Shown here: one piece after another, positions 35,108 to 44,180 of the stretch
Position numbering within the stretch: position 1 is the first letter of the stretch
How the letters are laid out: each line of letters opens with the position of its first letter
Made by a program: the position numbers and the translations under genes
The notes under the pieces: model-generated
Databases searched by the model: none
Told to the model about the DNA's origin: nothing
The model's input: the letters and a program-made list of their open reading frames with translations, nothing else
Source: CAYQOX01 sp964419335
GTDB taxonomy: Bacteria; Hinthialibacterota; Hinthialibacteria; Hinthialibacterales; Hinthialibacteraceae
Direction: 5' to 3'
Assembly (NCBI GenBank): GCA_964419335.1
Contig: CAYQOX010000003.1
Location: 62,001-126,000, forward strand
Length of the DNA stretch: 64,000 nt

Positions 35108-35722
35108 ATGTGGAAACGTATTCTAACTATTATTATCGTTTTTGGGCTCGTCGGGTTTATGCAATTACCCTGCCAAGCAGGCAAGGTAAAGCCTCTTAAT
35201 ATTGATACCATTACCCAAAGTGCGGGAGTTATTTTTCAAGGTAAATGTATTGATGTTCGCAGCGGCAGGGATTCTGAATCGGGATTTATGGCTACCTGGT
35301 ATACCTTCCGTGTGGATAAGGGAATAAAAGGCAAACTAGACGAGACCTTTGTGCTCAAGCAATTTGGAGGGACTGAAGACGATCGGTCGGTGCTCGTTCC
35401 CAATGTGGGCTTTGAAAAAGGAGAAAAAGTGGTTGTGTTCCTCTATGGTAAAAGTCGTATTGGTTTTTCCAGCGCCGTGGGAATGCATCAAGGAAAGTTT
35501 GTTATCGATGAGATTAAGGAAAAAAAGGTAAAAACGGTCTCCAATGGAATGCCGGCCATGGTTCTCTTCGAAGGGATGGATCATTATCTCCCCACGGTGA
35601 ATGAAAAAGGTGTTCGTACAAAAGGAAGTGCTCGCTTACAAGCCAACAATATTGAATTAGATATATTTCTTGACGAAATTGAACGCTTGGTTAAAGAACA
35701 CGAGAAAAAGAAAGAGAAATAA
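35108..35722 (+). CDS. exported protein of unknown function
   Basis: 204 residues with a clear signal peptide (MWKRILTIIIVFGLVG...CQAG, cleavage near 24). The mature domain is beta-rich, with GVIFQGKCIDVRSG, WYTFRVDKGIKG, VLKQFGG and NVGFEKGEKVVVFLYG. This order resembles small exported proteins that recur in uncultured bacteria, with no function known to me. The C-terminus is a charged helix (DEIERLVKEHEKKKEK). Own promoter visible; AGGAGA upstream of the start. No neighbouring gene suggests a role. Confidence 0.75.
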   Translation: MWKRILTIIIVFGLVGFMQLPCQAGKVKPLNIDTITQSAGVIFQGKCIDVRSGRDSESGFMATWYTFRVDKGIKGKLDETFVLKQFGGTEDDRSVLVPNVGFEKGEKVVVFLYGKSRIGFSSAVGMHQGKFVIDEIKEKKVKTVSNGMPAMVLFEGMDHYLPTVNEKGVRTKGSARLQANNIELDIFLDEIERLVKEHEKKKEK

Positions 35723-35802
35723 GTGATTGCTTGAAGTTCTTTCTCATTAATCTCTTTAAAGCGATATAATCCCCCCCCACCTATCCATTTTTGGTTTTCT
35801 CA

Positions 35803-35849
35803 CTGAGATGGAACGACTTTCGGACTTTGCCTTTTTCGTTCCATCTCAG
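35803..35849. terminator. perfect 14-bp inverted repeat between convergent genes
   Basis: CTGAGATGGAACGA (35803-35816) and TCGTTCCATCTCAG (35836-35849) with a 19-nt loop. The flanks give only GGTTTTAC on the plus side and no T run on the minus side, so it is a weak terminator candidate for either strand. An eight-C run lies upstream at about 35771-35778. Confidence 0.5.
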
Positions 35850-35898
35850 GGTTTTACTCATTCACCGGCCGTGGCGAATCACGTTTCAATGAGGACAT

Positions 35899-37551
35899 TT
35901 ATTCATTGGGTGGGTTGGGAGGTGCATCGGTTTCAAGAATCTGCCCATCCTCAAGAAGGTGTTCTTTAAGTAGCGCATAGTCTACTTCTTGAACCGCGAG
36001 GTTCTCTTCCACGGTTAAACTGGCCGCGGTTGCTGCGGAATGACCCAATATCATAAACACGGGTTCCATACGAATGGAACCATAAGAAATATGGCTGGCA
36101 GAAAGGCAAACCGGGACTAATAAATTGGTACATTCATTCTCTTTTGGAACCAAAGAATCATAAGAGATCTCATAAGGTCCTCCCGGGCTCACTTCTATAT
36201 TGCCCTCATTACGTACCCAGCCCTCTTCATCCACATACCGCTGGCAGTTATGGGAATCCATGTTATAGCTTCCTAAACCTACCGGCTTAGGAGTTTCCAC
36301 GGTTCGGCGGCAGTCATGTTCTGTCATGACATATTTCCCCACCATTCTTCGAGCTTCACGTATGTACAGTTGGTGAGGCCAATTGCCGTTGCCCGTGAAT
36401 TCATCCCGGGCCAACCCCCATTCACTGATTCGTTCCCGAATGGATGCCGGCATGCGAGGATGATGGGCCAATGTCCACATCACCCCCTTTTGATATTGCT
36501 CGTGTTCCTTCTCAATTTGGCGTCTTTGGGCATAGCTGGCTTCGGGATAGTCATAGTTTTTGCCAATAAAATCTGTACTAAACGGGGTTCGATTGTTGGT
36601 ATCGGTTTTGTGATTGGGCATGGGCGAATTGATCCAAGGCATCTCATCAAAACCAGCCTCATAATACCGGAGTAAGAGTTCATAATCCTGTTCCTCATAA
36701 TGGTCGGGTTTTGGGAATGGTTTTTTGTTGGAGGAACTATTGGTGAGGCACATGCGATAGCAGTAGGCTTGAACCCGATGGTCCCCTTCACCTTCTTCTC
36801 CGGGTCGGCCTCCATGGACAAAGGGAAGCAATCCTGAATGAGGATCAGCCGGTTTTACGTAAGGGCTTATTTGCAGATTAAATTGGTGGTTTACCGTCTT
36901 TTCTTTTTGCACCCCATTCAAGGTTTCTTCATATTGACGATTGCTTTCACGTCCAACCGTATAGCTCACGCCTGCCGCGGCCATAAGGTCCCCTACGTAG
37001 GTACAATCCAGAAAGACTTTTCCAAAAAAGCGATGGCCGCTCAGGGTTTCTATCCATTGAATTTCTCCATCTCGGACCAAAACTCCGTTTTTCCGGTTTA
37101 ATTTTTGACCTGTAAGTACAGGGATGTGATATTCATCCAGCCATTGGTGATAAACCTTTTGAGCCACATGGGGTTCAAATCCCCACATCGCATCAGCCTC
37201 TTCTTTATAACCCTGGTAATGGTCCCGATGTTGATATTCCCAGGCCTCTTCTTGATCATAATAGGTCTTGATTCGCTGATAAAATTCTCGTGACAAGCCG
37301 CCGATACTAGAGGTATCCCCAGTGTCGGTTCTGCCTAATCCACCGGTGGTTAAACCACCCAAATGTTGGGTAGGAGAGACCAAAACCACGGATTGGTCCA
37401 TTTTCGCTGCTTGAATAGCAGCAATAATACCCGCCGAGGTTCCACCATAAACAACGATATCATACTCATGGGTCGTTGTTCCCTGACTAATATTTATGGG
37501 CGCCACAAAACAAACCAAAAAAACGAGTAACAACCTACGTAGCCTAATCAT
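35899..37551 (-). CDS. exported FAD-dependent oxidoreductase
   Basis: 550 residues, FAD_oxidored (PF12831-type) family. Signal peptide about 1-24. The dinucleotide-binding motif is YDIVVYGGTSAGIIAAIQAAK (glycine pattern near 33-40), followed by HLGGLTTGGLGRTD, VFLDCTYVGDLMAAAGV and the C-terminal VPVCLSASHISYGSIRMEPVFMILGHSAATAA, typical of this family in planctomycete-like genomes. It probably oxidises a sugar or organic acid in the periplasm; FAD could be bound before or after export, although no Tat motif is visible. ATG at 37551 follows GGAGG. Divergent from the NPCBM gene. Confidence 0.88.
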   Translation of the reverse strand: MIRLRRLLLVFLVCFVAPINISQGTTTHEYDIVVYGGTSAGIIAAIQAAKMDQSVVLVSPTQHLGGLTTGGLGRTDTGDTSSIGGLSREFYQRIKTYYDQEEAWEYQHRDHYQGYKEEADAMWGFEPHVAQKVYHQWLDEYHIPVLTGQKLNRKNGVLVRDGEIQWIETLSGHRFFGKVFLDCTYVGDLMAAAGVSYTVGRESNRQYEETLNGVQKEKTVNHQFNLQISPYVKPADPHSGLLPFVHGGRPGEEGEGDHRVQAYCYRMCLTNSSSNKKPFPKPDHYEEQDYELLLRYYEAGFDEMPWINSPMPNHKTDTNNRTPFSTDFIGKNYDYPEASYAQRRQIEKEHEQYQKGVMWTLAHHPRMPASIRERISEWGLARDEFTGNGNWPHQLYIREARRMVGKYVMTEHDCRRTVETPKPVGLGSYNMDSHNCQRYVDEEGWVRNEGNIEVSPGGPYEISYDSLVPKENECTNLLVPVCLSASHISYGSIRMEPVFMILGHSAATAASLTVEENLAVQEVDYALLKEHLLEDGQILETDAPPNPPNE

Positions 37552-37960
37552 TCACTAAAACCTCCGAGTACAATTTTTGTATAAGCCTGTTACTTTATTG
37601 GCCTGACACTTCATCTAAGCCTTGTGGGACAATTAATCATTAATTTCCTTGCCTGTCAAATCCATCGCTGGTTTAACCTCTGCCACAAGACTCAATTCTT
37701 TCTGGTGCCCTCACTCCTTACTTCTCACTCTGTTATACTGTTACTATTAAACTATTAAAGTCCAAGATTGAGGCATACTAGAAAGCCTTAACTATAGAAC
37801 GAATTCCAAAAGTTAAGGAAGGCGCAAGCCATCATTCCTTCAGCGAATTAATCATTGTCGGAAGTGAAAAGTGATGATAATAGCAAGAACAAACATCGAA
37901 TTTTGAGGCTTTCTTGTTTGTAAATATAAACTTTCAGTAAATTACGGTTTTAATTTCATC
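37552..37960. other. 409-nt divergent intergenic region
   Basis: Separates the FAD oxidoreductase and NPCBM genes. Contains one reasonable plus-strand promoter (37903-37930). For the minus strand only TTATAC near 37580 stands out, without a -35. No open frame or large fold was seen. Confidence 0.55.
37903..37930 (+). promoter_or_regulatory. putative promoter of the NPCBM gene
   Basis: TTGAGG and TATAAA separated by 16 nt, about 30 nt before the ATG at 37961. Confidence 0.45.
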
Positions 37961-38518
37961 ATGAATGAACATTCGTCTCAACAACAAGAAGAAAGATCTT
38001 CCTCCCGCAATGAGTGGACTCCCTCGCGAGTGGCTGCGGTGATACTCTTCGCAATTTTTTGTGCAGTTCTGGTTTGGAATGCGTATTCACCGGAAGATAT
38101 TTATTATGGAGATTTAAAATTCGAAGTGGACAAAAGTGAGGAATATGAACCGCGGGTGGATCAATCGCTCTTTGAGAAAACAATCCAAATCGGAGAGACT
38201 TATTATCCCAAAGGAATTTCGACATTTGGCAATTCGGAAATATCTTTGCGCTTTGTTCCTGAAACCCATTCTTATTTTACCGCCGAAATTGGCATTGATG
38301 CCGAGATGGGTGAGGACAGCCCCGCTTCAGTTGTTTTTACCGTAATGAGTGATGGAACCGTTTTATACCAGAGCCCAGTAATGAGAGCCGGAATGGCACC
38401 GCGTTTGGTCTATGTTCCTATCCGGGGGCGTCGTACGGTAATATTGAAAACCTCGGATGCGGGAGACGGAAATGAAGATGATTATGCGCATTGGGCGGTC
38501 GCTCGTTTTGTGAAATGA
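37961..38518 (+). CDS. membrane-anchored NPCBM-domain protein
   Basis: 185 residues. A cytoplasmic Ser/Glu-rich start is followed by one transmembrane helix (about 27-45), then an NPCBM-like carbohydrate-binding domain: YPKGISTFGNSEISLRF, AEIGIDAEMG, ASVVFTVMSDGTVLYQSPVM, GRRTVILKTSDAGDG and the closing DDYAHWAVARF. The order (GIxxxxxS, DD/DE, SVxFxVxxDG, DAGDGxxxDxAxWA) is diagnostic for NPCBM. It may hold a glycan at the outer face of the membrane. No ribosome-binding site is clear. The lipase gene follows 28 nt downstream. Confidence 0.8.
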   Translation: MNEHSSQQQEERSSSRNEWTPSRVAAVILFAIFCAVLVWNAYSPEDIYYGDLKFEVDKSEEYEPRVDQSLFEKTIQIGETYYPKGISTFGNSEISLRFVPETHSYFTAEIGIDAEMGEDSPASVVFTVMSDGTVLYQSPVMRAGMAPRLVYVPIRGRRTVILKTSDAGDGNEDDYAHWAVARFVK

Positions 38519-38546
38519 TGAATCATGTGAGATGTAAAGCGAACTT

Positions 38547-39353
38547 ATGAAACCTGTGTTTCTTGTCCATGGTTTTTTGGGATATCGATCATTCCTGCTT
38601 TGGAAGATATTTCCAGGTGTGGTGGAACACTTTCAAAAAGAGGGAATACCAACCTATCAACCTCTCATTCATCCTACCGCTTCTATTCAAACACGTTCAC
38701 AAGAACTGTTTAAAATAATTGAGCAAACTCTTGGTACGGAGGAACCTTATCATATGATCGGACACAGCATGGGGGGAATAGATGCCCGTTATTTAGCTTC
38801 TCCCCAAGGCTTAGATCAAGGACATCGAATCATGACGATTACTACTCTCTCGAGTCCCCATCGAGGGTCTTGTTATGCAGAAATATTTCCTCCCTTTGTA
38901 CTCCGGATGGTATCTCTGATTTCCAAAGCCTTGAGTTATCTTCCCTGGGAGCAAGAATCCCGGCGTATGTTTCGATTGGTGGGAGAAAATAATTGGGCTG
39001 GTTTGAATCAATTGCAGCCGGATTCTATGAACAATGTATTTAATAAGCAGATCATTGACCATCCTCAGGTTCGCTATTTTTCTTATGCAGGATGTTTAGA
39101 GTATATGAATTCGATCTTTAGCAGTTTTCCTCGAGCGATACCCTGGCGGAAGGTTTATCGACGGGAAGGGGATAATGACAGTCTGGTCTCGGTTCAATCT
39201 GCCCAATGGGGAGAATTTAAAGGGATCGTTCATGCGGATCATGGAGAAATCGTGGGGCTGCGGATCTTTCCTTGGAGTCAATTGAAATTCGATTTCATAT
39301 CGTTCCTGAGCGGGATTATGGAGGAACTTGCCAAGGTGGAGCGAAAGGATTGA
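38547..39353 (+). CDS. triacylglycerol lipase-like alpha/beta hydrolase
   Basis: 268 residues, cytoplasmic by sequence (no signal peptide). The N-terminal PVFLVHGFLGYRS is the oxyanion-side strand; the nucleophile elbow is GHSMGG with Ser74; TTLSSPHRGS follows, typical of family I lipases. A likely acid is in EGDNDSLVS, and His in HADHGEIVG. Resembles cytoplasmic or unconventionally exported lipases/esterases of Pseudomonas LipA type. The ribosome-binding site is weak (AAAGCGA). It converges on hemC, ending 18 nt from its stop. Confidence 0.85.
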   Translation: MKPVFLVHGFLGYRSFLLWKIFPGVVEHFQKEGIPTYQPLIHPTASIQTRSQELFKIIEQTLGTEEPYHMIGHSMGGIDARYLASPQGLDQGHRIMTITTLSSPHRGSCYAEIFPPFVLRMVSLISKALSYLPWEQESRRMFRLVGENNWAGLNQLQPDSMNNVFNKQIIDHPQVRYFSYAGCLEYMNSIFSSFPRAIPWRKVYRREGDNDSLVSVQSAQWGEFKGIVHADHGEIVGLRIFPWSQLKFDFISFLSGIMEELAKVERKD

Positions 39354-39371
39354 TCATCATTTTCTCTTCAT

Positions 39372-40316
39372 TTATTTTTTCTCCTCATTTTCTTTCAATG
39401 CTTGAATAATTTCCTCACCGCCATCAGTGAGGATTTTTTCGGCGACTTCGCGCCCTAAGGTTTCGGGATCATTTGTATCCCCTTCTTGAAGATGGCGAAT
39501 GCATTGGCGCCCATCTAACGAAGCCACCAGACCATGGAGGCGTAGGGTTGAATTGATTTGTTCGGCATAAGCCGCCATGGGGACTTGGCATCCACCTTCG
39601 AGCACGGCGAGAAAGGAACGTTCGGCGAGGATGCCAGCCGCGGTTTTTTCATCATGGATGCGATGAAGTATTTCACGGGAGGTGAGGTCTTGACTGCGCG
39701 CTTCAATGGCCAACGCGCCTTGAGCAGGAGCGGGAAGCATCTCTTCAGGTTGGAGAATACCTGCGATTTGCTCTTCCCAGCCCATGCGACGGATACCCGC
39801 CATCGCCATAATCAATCCATCCCAATTCGACTCGAAGTATTTATGCAGACGTGTATTTACATTCCCGCGAATGTCGACAACCTTCGCATCAGGACGAAGG
39901 GCGAGAATTTGCGCTTTTCTACGTAAACTCCCCGTGGCAAGCGTGGGATTTTCGGGTAAATCACTCAAGGTGGAAGATCCGTTGGAAAAAAGCGCGTCAA
40001 AGGGGTTATCACGCTCGGGGATACATACGATTTCCAACCCCTCGGGCAGCACGGTGGGAAGATCCTTAAAACTATGCACCGCGAAATCAATCTCCTTGTC
40101 CATGAGGGCTTGTTCAATTTCTTTAGTAAAGATACCTTTGCCGCCGATTTGCACCAGGGGTTTATCGAGAATTTTATCTCCACTCGTTTGGATTTCTACA
40201 ATATCGACTTGTATCTCAGGGCAATTTTCATGAAGCAAAGATTGTACCCGTTTAGCTTGCCACATAGCCAAAGGACTGCCGCGGGTACCGAGTTTTAAAG
40301 TTATTTTATCATTCAT
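39372..40316 (-). CDS. hemC: porphobilinogen deaminase (hydroxymethylbilane synthase)
   Basis: Joins four porphobilinogens into hydroxymethylbilane. 314 residues. Motifs: KLGTRGSPLAMWQAKRV at the N-terminus, TSGDKILDKPLVQIGGKGIFTKE with the catalytic Asp, HSFKDLPT, RRKAQ, and EGGCQVPMAAYA with the dipyrromethane-anchoring Cys near 242. The ATG overlaps the end of hemH by 8 nt. Last gene of the heme cluster. hemB, hemD and hemL, needed for the complete route, are not in the window. Confidence 0.97.
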   Translation of the reverse strand: MNDKITLKLGTRGSPLAMWQAKRVQSLLHENCPEIQVDIVEIQTSGDKILDKPLVQIGGKGIFTKEIEQALMDKEIDFAVHSFKDLPTVLPEGLEIVCIPERDNPFDALFSNGSSTLSDLPENPTLATGSLRRKAQILALRPDAKVVDIRGNVNTRLHKYFESNWDGLIMAMAGIRRMGWEEQIAGILQPEEMLPAPAQGALAIEARSQDLTSREILHRIHDEKTAAGILAERSFLAVLEGGCQVPMAAYAEQINSTLRLHGLVASLDGRQCIRHLQEGDTNDPETLGREVAEKILTDGGEEIIQALKENEEKK

Positions 40317-41301
40317 GATGGGGTTCTGTTTTGCCCGCCGTACGGATAATGCGTTTGGCTAAAAAATCCATGAACGCGGGATCGTCATTGATGCAATCGA
40401 GATGATGATACGATTCGATGCCTAAATCTTCAAAAACGGCTTTTCCTTCAAGCTGGGATTCCGCATTATCGGCCAGAAAACCATAGGGGAAGTAGACAAA
40501 TTGCTCGATACCATCTTCGAGCATTATTTTTATTGCATCTTCCAAGGTCGGGGAAGTCCATTCTCCGCCGACGCGATGGTTGAGCCAACCAATGCTCGTT
40601 TTTTTGAATAAAGGCGCTAATCTTGCTTCCAATCGTTGATAGAGAGAATAGGTGTCTTGATAACCGGTATCTTTAATTCCTCTTGGTGGAGTTATCACTG
40701 TGCCATGACAGCCCAATAGTAATCCCTGTTTCTTTGTTTTTTGTTCATCGAGATTACATTCTTCAAGTTTTCTCTTGACATATTGAGTCATTAAATCAGC
40801 GAGTTCTTCGAGACAGGGGCGGAATAAAACATAGCGTACAGGGGGAAGCGAATCGTTATGATGGGCTTGAAATTTTTTATAATCCAAAAGTGAAATCTCA
40901 GCAGTGAAGGCGGAATAAGGGACATAAAGGGGAACCATCACCAGGCGACTGCCGCCATTTATTTGCAATTGATTTAGATAATTTTCGAAATAGGGAGGGC
41001 GGAATTCATAAACCGTATGAATTCGCCAGTCGATGTCATTCTTTTCTTGCTGTAATAAACGGCGAATCTTTTGGGTCTGTAGTTCGGTAATGGGTTCGAG
41101 GGGAGAACGATAATTGGTTTGCTTCCAATCTCGCATACGCTGCCATCCACGGTAGGCGCCAATAAAAGGAACCGCGACTTTTGGGATGGGAGCGACACGC
41201 CGGGTGAGTTTATAAAGAATACGGTTGGAATAAAACCAATGTTCGATAAACGAGGGTGTTTTGGGTTCGCCATAAGAGAGCATGACTACATCAATACGCA
41301 T
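40309..41301 (-). CDS. hemH: ferrochelatase
   Basis: Inserts Fe2+ into the porphyrin. About 330 residues. The metal-binding His is in LLGCHGTV, and the second site motif is FLADNAESQLEGK. The opening VVMLSYGEPKTP matches the LLxGxP start of the family. Because hemN is in the same cluster and no hemQ is seen, protoporphyrin IX is the likelier substrate, not coproporphyrin. The ATG at 41301 and a GTG at 41310 compete; AGGAGG is 13 nt from the former and 4 nt from the latter. Confidence 0.93.
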   Translation of the reverse strand: MRIDVVMLSYGEPKTPSFIEHWFYSNRILYKLTRRVAPIPKVAVPFIGAYRGWQRMRDWKQTNYRSPLEPITELQTQKIRRLLQQEKNDIDWRIHTVYEFRPPYFENYLNQLQINGGSRLVMVPLYVPYSAFTAEISLLDYKKFQAHHNDSLPPVRYVLFRPCLEELADLMTQYVKRKLEECNLDEQKTKKQGLLLGCHGTVITPPRGIKDTGYQDTYSLYQRLEARLAPLFKKTSIGWLNHRVGGEWTSPTLEDAIKIMLEDGIEQFVYFPYGFLADNAESQLEGKAVFEDLGIESYHHLDCINDDPAFMDFLAKRIIRTAGKTEPHHE

Positions 41302-41325
41302 GGGAAACACAAGGCCTCCTAGTTT

Positions 41326-42708
41326 TTATGCTTCGATTCGACTTCGGACTTCATTCGCGGTTTTTCTTGCGTTACGAATGCAGTCGTTGAAAGAGACTCC
41401 GTCAAAATAATTTCCGGTCAAAAACAAATTGGGATAGTTTTGTAGTTCATTTTGAATTATTTCAGTTTGGTTAACGTGACCAATTGGATATTGAGGAATG
41501 GCTTTTTCCCAGCGAACCAGTTTTTCATACGTTGGGTCTCCGTGAATTTCGAGGACATGTTGGAGATCGTTCTTGCATTGCTGTTTGATCTCATCATCTG
41601 AGAGATCATAAACCGCGGGGTCAAGTCCACCGCCGATAAAGACGCTAAAACACCGTGTCCCAGCGGGAGCTCGTCGAGCGAATAAACTGGAATTAAATAT
41701 ACTACCTAAAATACGGATGTCTTGGTTCCTCGGTGAGAGAAATCCAAATCCCTCACAAGCGTTCTCGATTTCGTCTTTCTTGTAGCCTAGTCCCATGAGG
41801 CATAGCCGGTTATAGGGAATCGTTGAGCCATACTGGCAGGATTCGGGTAAAAGTTCAGAAACCATGTGGGGAAGAGCATAAGCGGGAGTCGCAAGAACGA
41901 GCATGTCGAATTCGATGGGGTCTTCTTGGACCCGATTGATCCGGAAGCCCTTTTCTGTTTTTTCGATTTTCTGAACGTCATTATTCAACCATACGCGGTC
42001 ACCCAAAGCCTGGGCTAAGGCTTGAGTCATAGTTTCCATTCCATCTACGAAAGAGCATAGGTTTTTCGCGCGTGGTTTTTTCTCCTCTTCTTGGGAGTTT
42101 TTCTTTTTCTTGCGGAACATGCGTTTAATCATGCCGCCGATCAGGCTTCCATGTTGGCGTTCTAGGTCATACATTAACGGGAAAGTTCCCCGCAGGCTTA
42201 GTTTCTCCGGGTCTCCTGCGTAAACACCCGATACAAAGGGAGTGACCGCGTGATCCAGGATTTCATTGCCCAATCGTCGGCGAATGAAACTGGCGAGGCT
42301 TTCATCTTCTTTGGAGCGGTTGGCAGAACGAAAGGGTTCGGTAAACAAGCGGCGTTTGGCTTTTTTGGAAAAGATTTCGGTTTTAAACAGTCCCCCGGGC
42401 CCGGTCGGCACTTCATGCAGTTTGCCATTTAAATAGATATATCTAGGGTTTCCGCGCAGGGATTGTTTTAATAATTCATTATCCAAATTCAATTCGTAAC
42501 ATAAATCCAAAGTGTCGGGAGCGTTGTCAAGAAAAGAATTGGGTCCTTGTTCGAAAAGATAACCGTTCTCCCGTGCGGTTTGAATCACCCCACCGGTACG
42601 TGAGTTCTTTTCTAATAGCCAAACATTGATATCGAGTTCTTTCAGCCAAAAAGCGGTCGCCAAACCAGATATTCCACCACCAATCACACATACACTTTTT
42701 TGCGTCAT
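41326..42708 (-). CDS. hemY: protoporphyrinogen/coproporphyrinogen oxidase (HemY type)
   Basis: FAD-dependent oxygen-requiring six-electron oxidase, 460 residues. VIGGGISGLATAFWLKE is the FAD Rossmann motif, with EKNSRTGGVI following; EQGPNSFLD and FVSGVYAGDPEKLSLRGTFP are typical HemY/PPOX segments; the C-terminal FLTGNYFDGVSFNDCIRNA closes the FAD site. A Lys-rich stretch near 200-215 (FRKKKKNSQEEEKKP) is an unusual insertion. Some authors call this class hemG. 15 nt separate its stop from hemH; it begins 59 nt after hemN. Confidence 0.93.
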   Translation of the reverse strand: MTQKSVCVIGGGISGLATAFWLKELDINVWLLEKNSRTGGVIQTARENGYLFEQGPNSFLDNAPDTLDLCYELNLDNELLKQSLRGNPRYIYLNGKLHEVPTGPGGLFKTEIFSKKAKRRLFTEPFRSANRSKEDESLASFIRRRLGNEILDHAVTPFVSGVYAGDPEKLSLRGTFPLMYDLERQHGSLIGGMIKRMFRKKKKNSQEEEKKPRAKNLCSFVDGMETMTQALAQALGDRVWLNNDVQKIEKTEKGFRINRVQEDPIEFDMLVLATPAYALPHMVSELLPESCQYGSTIPYNRLCLMGLGYKKDEIENACEGFGFLSPRNQDIRILGSIFNSSLFARRAPAGTRCFSVFIGGGLDPAVYDLSDDEIKQQCKNDLQHVLEIHGDPTYEKLVRWEKAIPQYPIGHVNQTEIIQNELQNYPNLFLTGNYFDGVSFNDCIRNARKTANEVRSRIEA

Positions 42709-42767
42709 GTTTGCTTATACCATGCCGTTTCTAATAAAAATTATTTTATTTTAATTAATATTTGTAA

Positions 42768-44180
42768 TTACAGTGTGCGCGAAAACAAGGGCGAGGACTC
42801 TTTTTTCTTACGCTTTTGGGCAAGATACCAATCAAACACCATCGCGATGGGTCGAATAATTACTTGACCCAGGTCGGTTACACGAATTTCCTGCGACATA
42901 TCAGGTTCGATAAGTGAATCGCGTATGAAGGGTTCTAATGCTGAAATTTCTTCAGAAAAATATTCTGTAAAGGATTCTCCCCATTCTCTTTCGAAGCGTT
43001 CGAAAGAGACTCGGAGATTGCACATTAATTCCATGATCACCCAACGGCGCATGCGGTCATCCTTGGTCAATTCGATTCCGCGTTCAATCGGCAAATGACC
43101 GCTTTCCACGATATCTGTATAAGTTTTTAATTTTTTTATGTTTTGAGTGTAAATGGTAGGTAGGCTGCTAATAGCGGAGGTTCCGAAAGAATAGAGATCC
43201 GCGCCTGCGCGTGTCGTAAATCCCATAAAATTTCGTTGCAGGGTTCCTTCTTTTTGGGCTAAGGTTAATTCATCATGGGGCTTGGCGAAATGATCCATTC
43301 CCACATAAACATAGCCTTCATCCAAGAAACGTTGAATCGCTTGTTTGAAAATCGCCACCCGCAAATCCGCATCCGGCAGCCAATCTTCTTCGATTTTACG
43401 TTGATGCGGTACTTTGGCGGGCAAGTGAGCGTAGTTATACAACGCGATTCGATCGGGATTCATTCTGCAAATGATGTTTAACGTATCCCTGAATGTATTT
43501 AATGTCTGATGGGGTAAGCCATAGACTAAATCTACATTAACGCTTCGAAAACCAAGTTCACGGCTTTTCTCCACAAATTGGCATGTTTGCTCAGGTTCTT
43601 GCATGCGGTTAATGGCGGCTTGGGTTTCTTCAAAGAAATCTTCCACGCCGAGCGAAATACGATTGAATCCATGGTCACGGAGTACGTGCAAATGCTCAGG
43701 GTGGGTAACTCGCGAATCGACTTCAATGGATTTTTCGGCTTTGTCACTGAAGCGGAAAATATTTTGATAGTGTTCTAGTAGTTTATCCAGCGAAGCTGGG
43801 GAGAGCGTGGTGGGTGTGCCGCCTCCCAGATGCCATTGATTTACGCGTCGCTCAGGGGCAATTCTCTCAGCGATGAGTTCGGCTTCTTTGGATACCGTGT
43901 CGACGTACTTGTCTACCACGTCTTCTCGCCGCGTGATAATCACGTTGCACGCGCAGTAAAAACAGCGTTTCTTACAGAATGGAACGTGGATGTAGAGAGA
44001 CAGTGGTTTTTGAGAATCTGGGGGATTGGTGGCATCGATATGCTTCCAATACTGTTTTTCACCAACCGCTTCGCTCCATTCCGGCGCGGTGGGATAACTG
44101 GTATAACGAGGTCCACGAAGTGTATATTTTTCAATCAGTTCGGGATCGATAATAGGTCCTGAAGTTGAGAGTCGGTTCAT
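42768..44180 (-). CDS. hemN: oxygen-independent coproporphyrinogen III oxidase
   Basis: Radical SAM enzyme of 470 residues converting coproporphyrinogen III to protoporphyrinogen IX. The cluster motif CKKRCFYCAC has Cys69, Cys73, Cys76 and Cys78, the CX3CX2CXC arrangement of true HemN, in contrast to the HemW relatives. HLGGGTPTTL binds SAM, and EVDSRVTHPEHL and RISLGVEDF follow. The N-terminal YTLRGPRYTSYPTAPEW is the HemN-specific trip-wire region. Its ATG overlaps the hemE stop by four bases. Pairing it with the oxygen-dependent HemY is unusual but known. Confidence 0.96.
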   Translation of the reverse strand: MNRLSTSGPIIDPELIEKYTLRGPRYTSYPTAPEWSEAVGEKQYWKHIDATNPPDSQKPLSLYIHVPFCKKRCFYCACNVIITRREDVVDKYVDTVSKEAELIAERIAPERRVNQWHLGGGTPTTLSPASLDKLLEHYQNIFRFSDKAEKSIEVDSRVTHPEHLHVLRDHGFNRISLGVEDFFEETQAAINRMQEPEQTCQFVEKSRELGFRSVNVDLVYGLPHQTLNTFRDTLNIICRMNPDRIALYNYAHLPAKVPHQRKIEEDWLPDADLRVAIFKQAIQRFLDEGYVYVGMDHFAKPHDELTLAQKEGTLQRNFMGFTTRAGADLYSFGTSAISSLPTIYTQNIKKLKTYTDIVESGHLPIERGIELTKDDRMRRWVIMELMCNLRVSFERFEREWGESFTEYFSEEISALEPFIRDSLIEPDMSQEIRVTDLGQVIIRPIAMVFDWYLAQKRKKKESSPLFSRTL

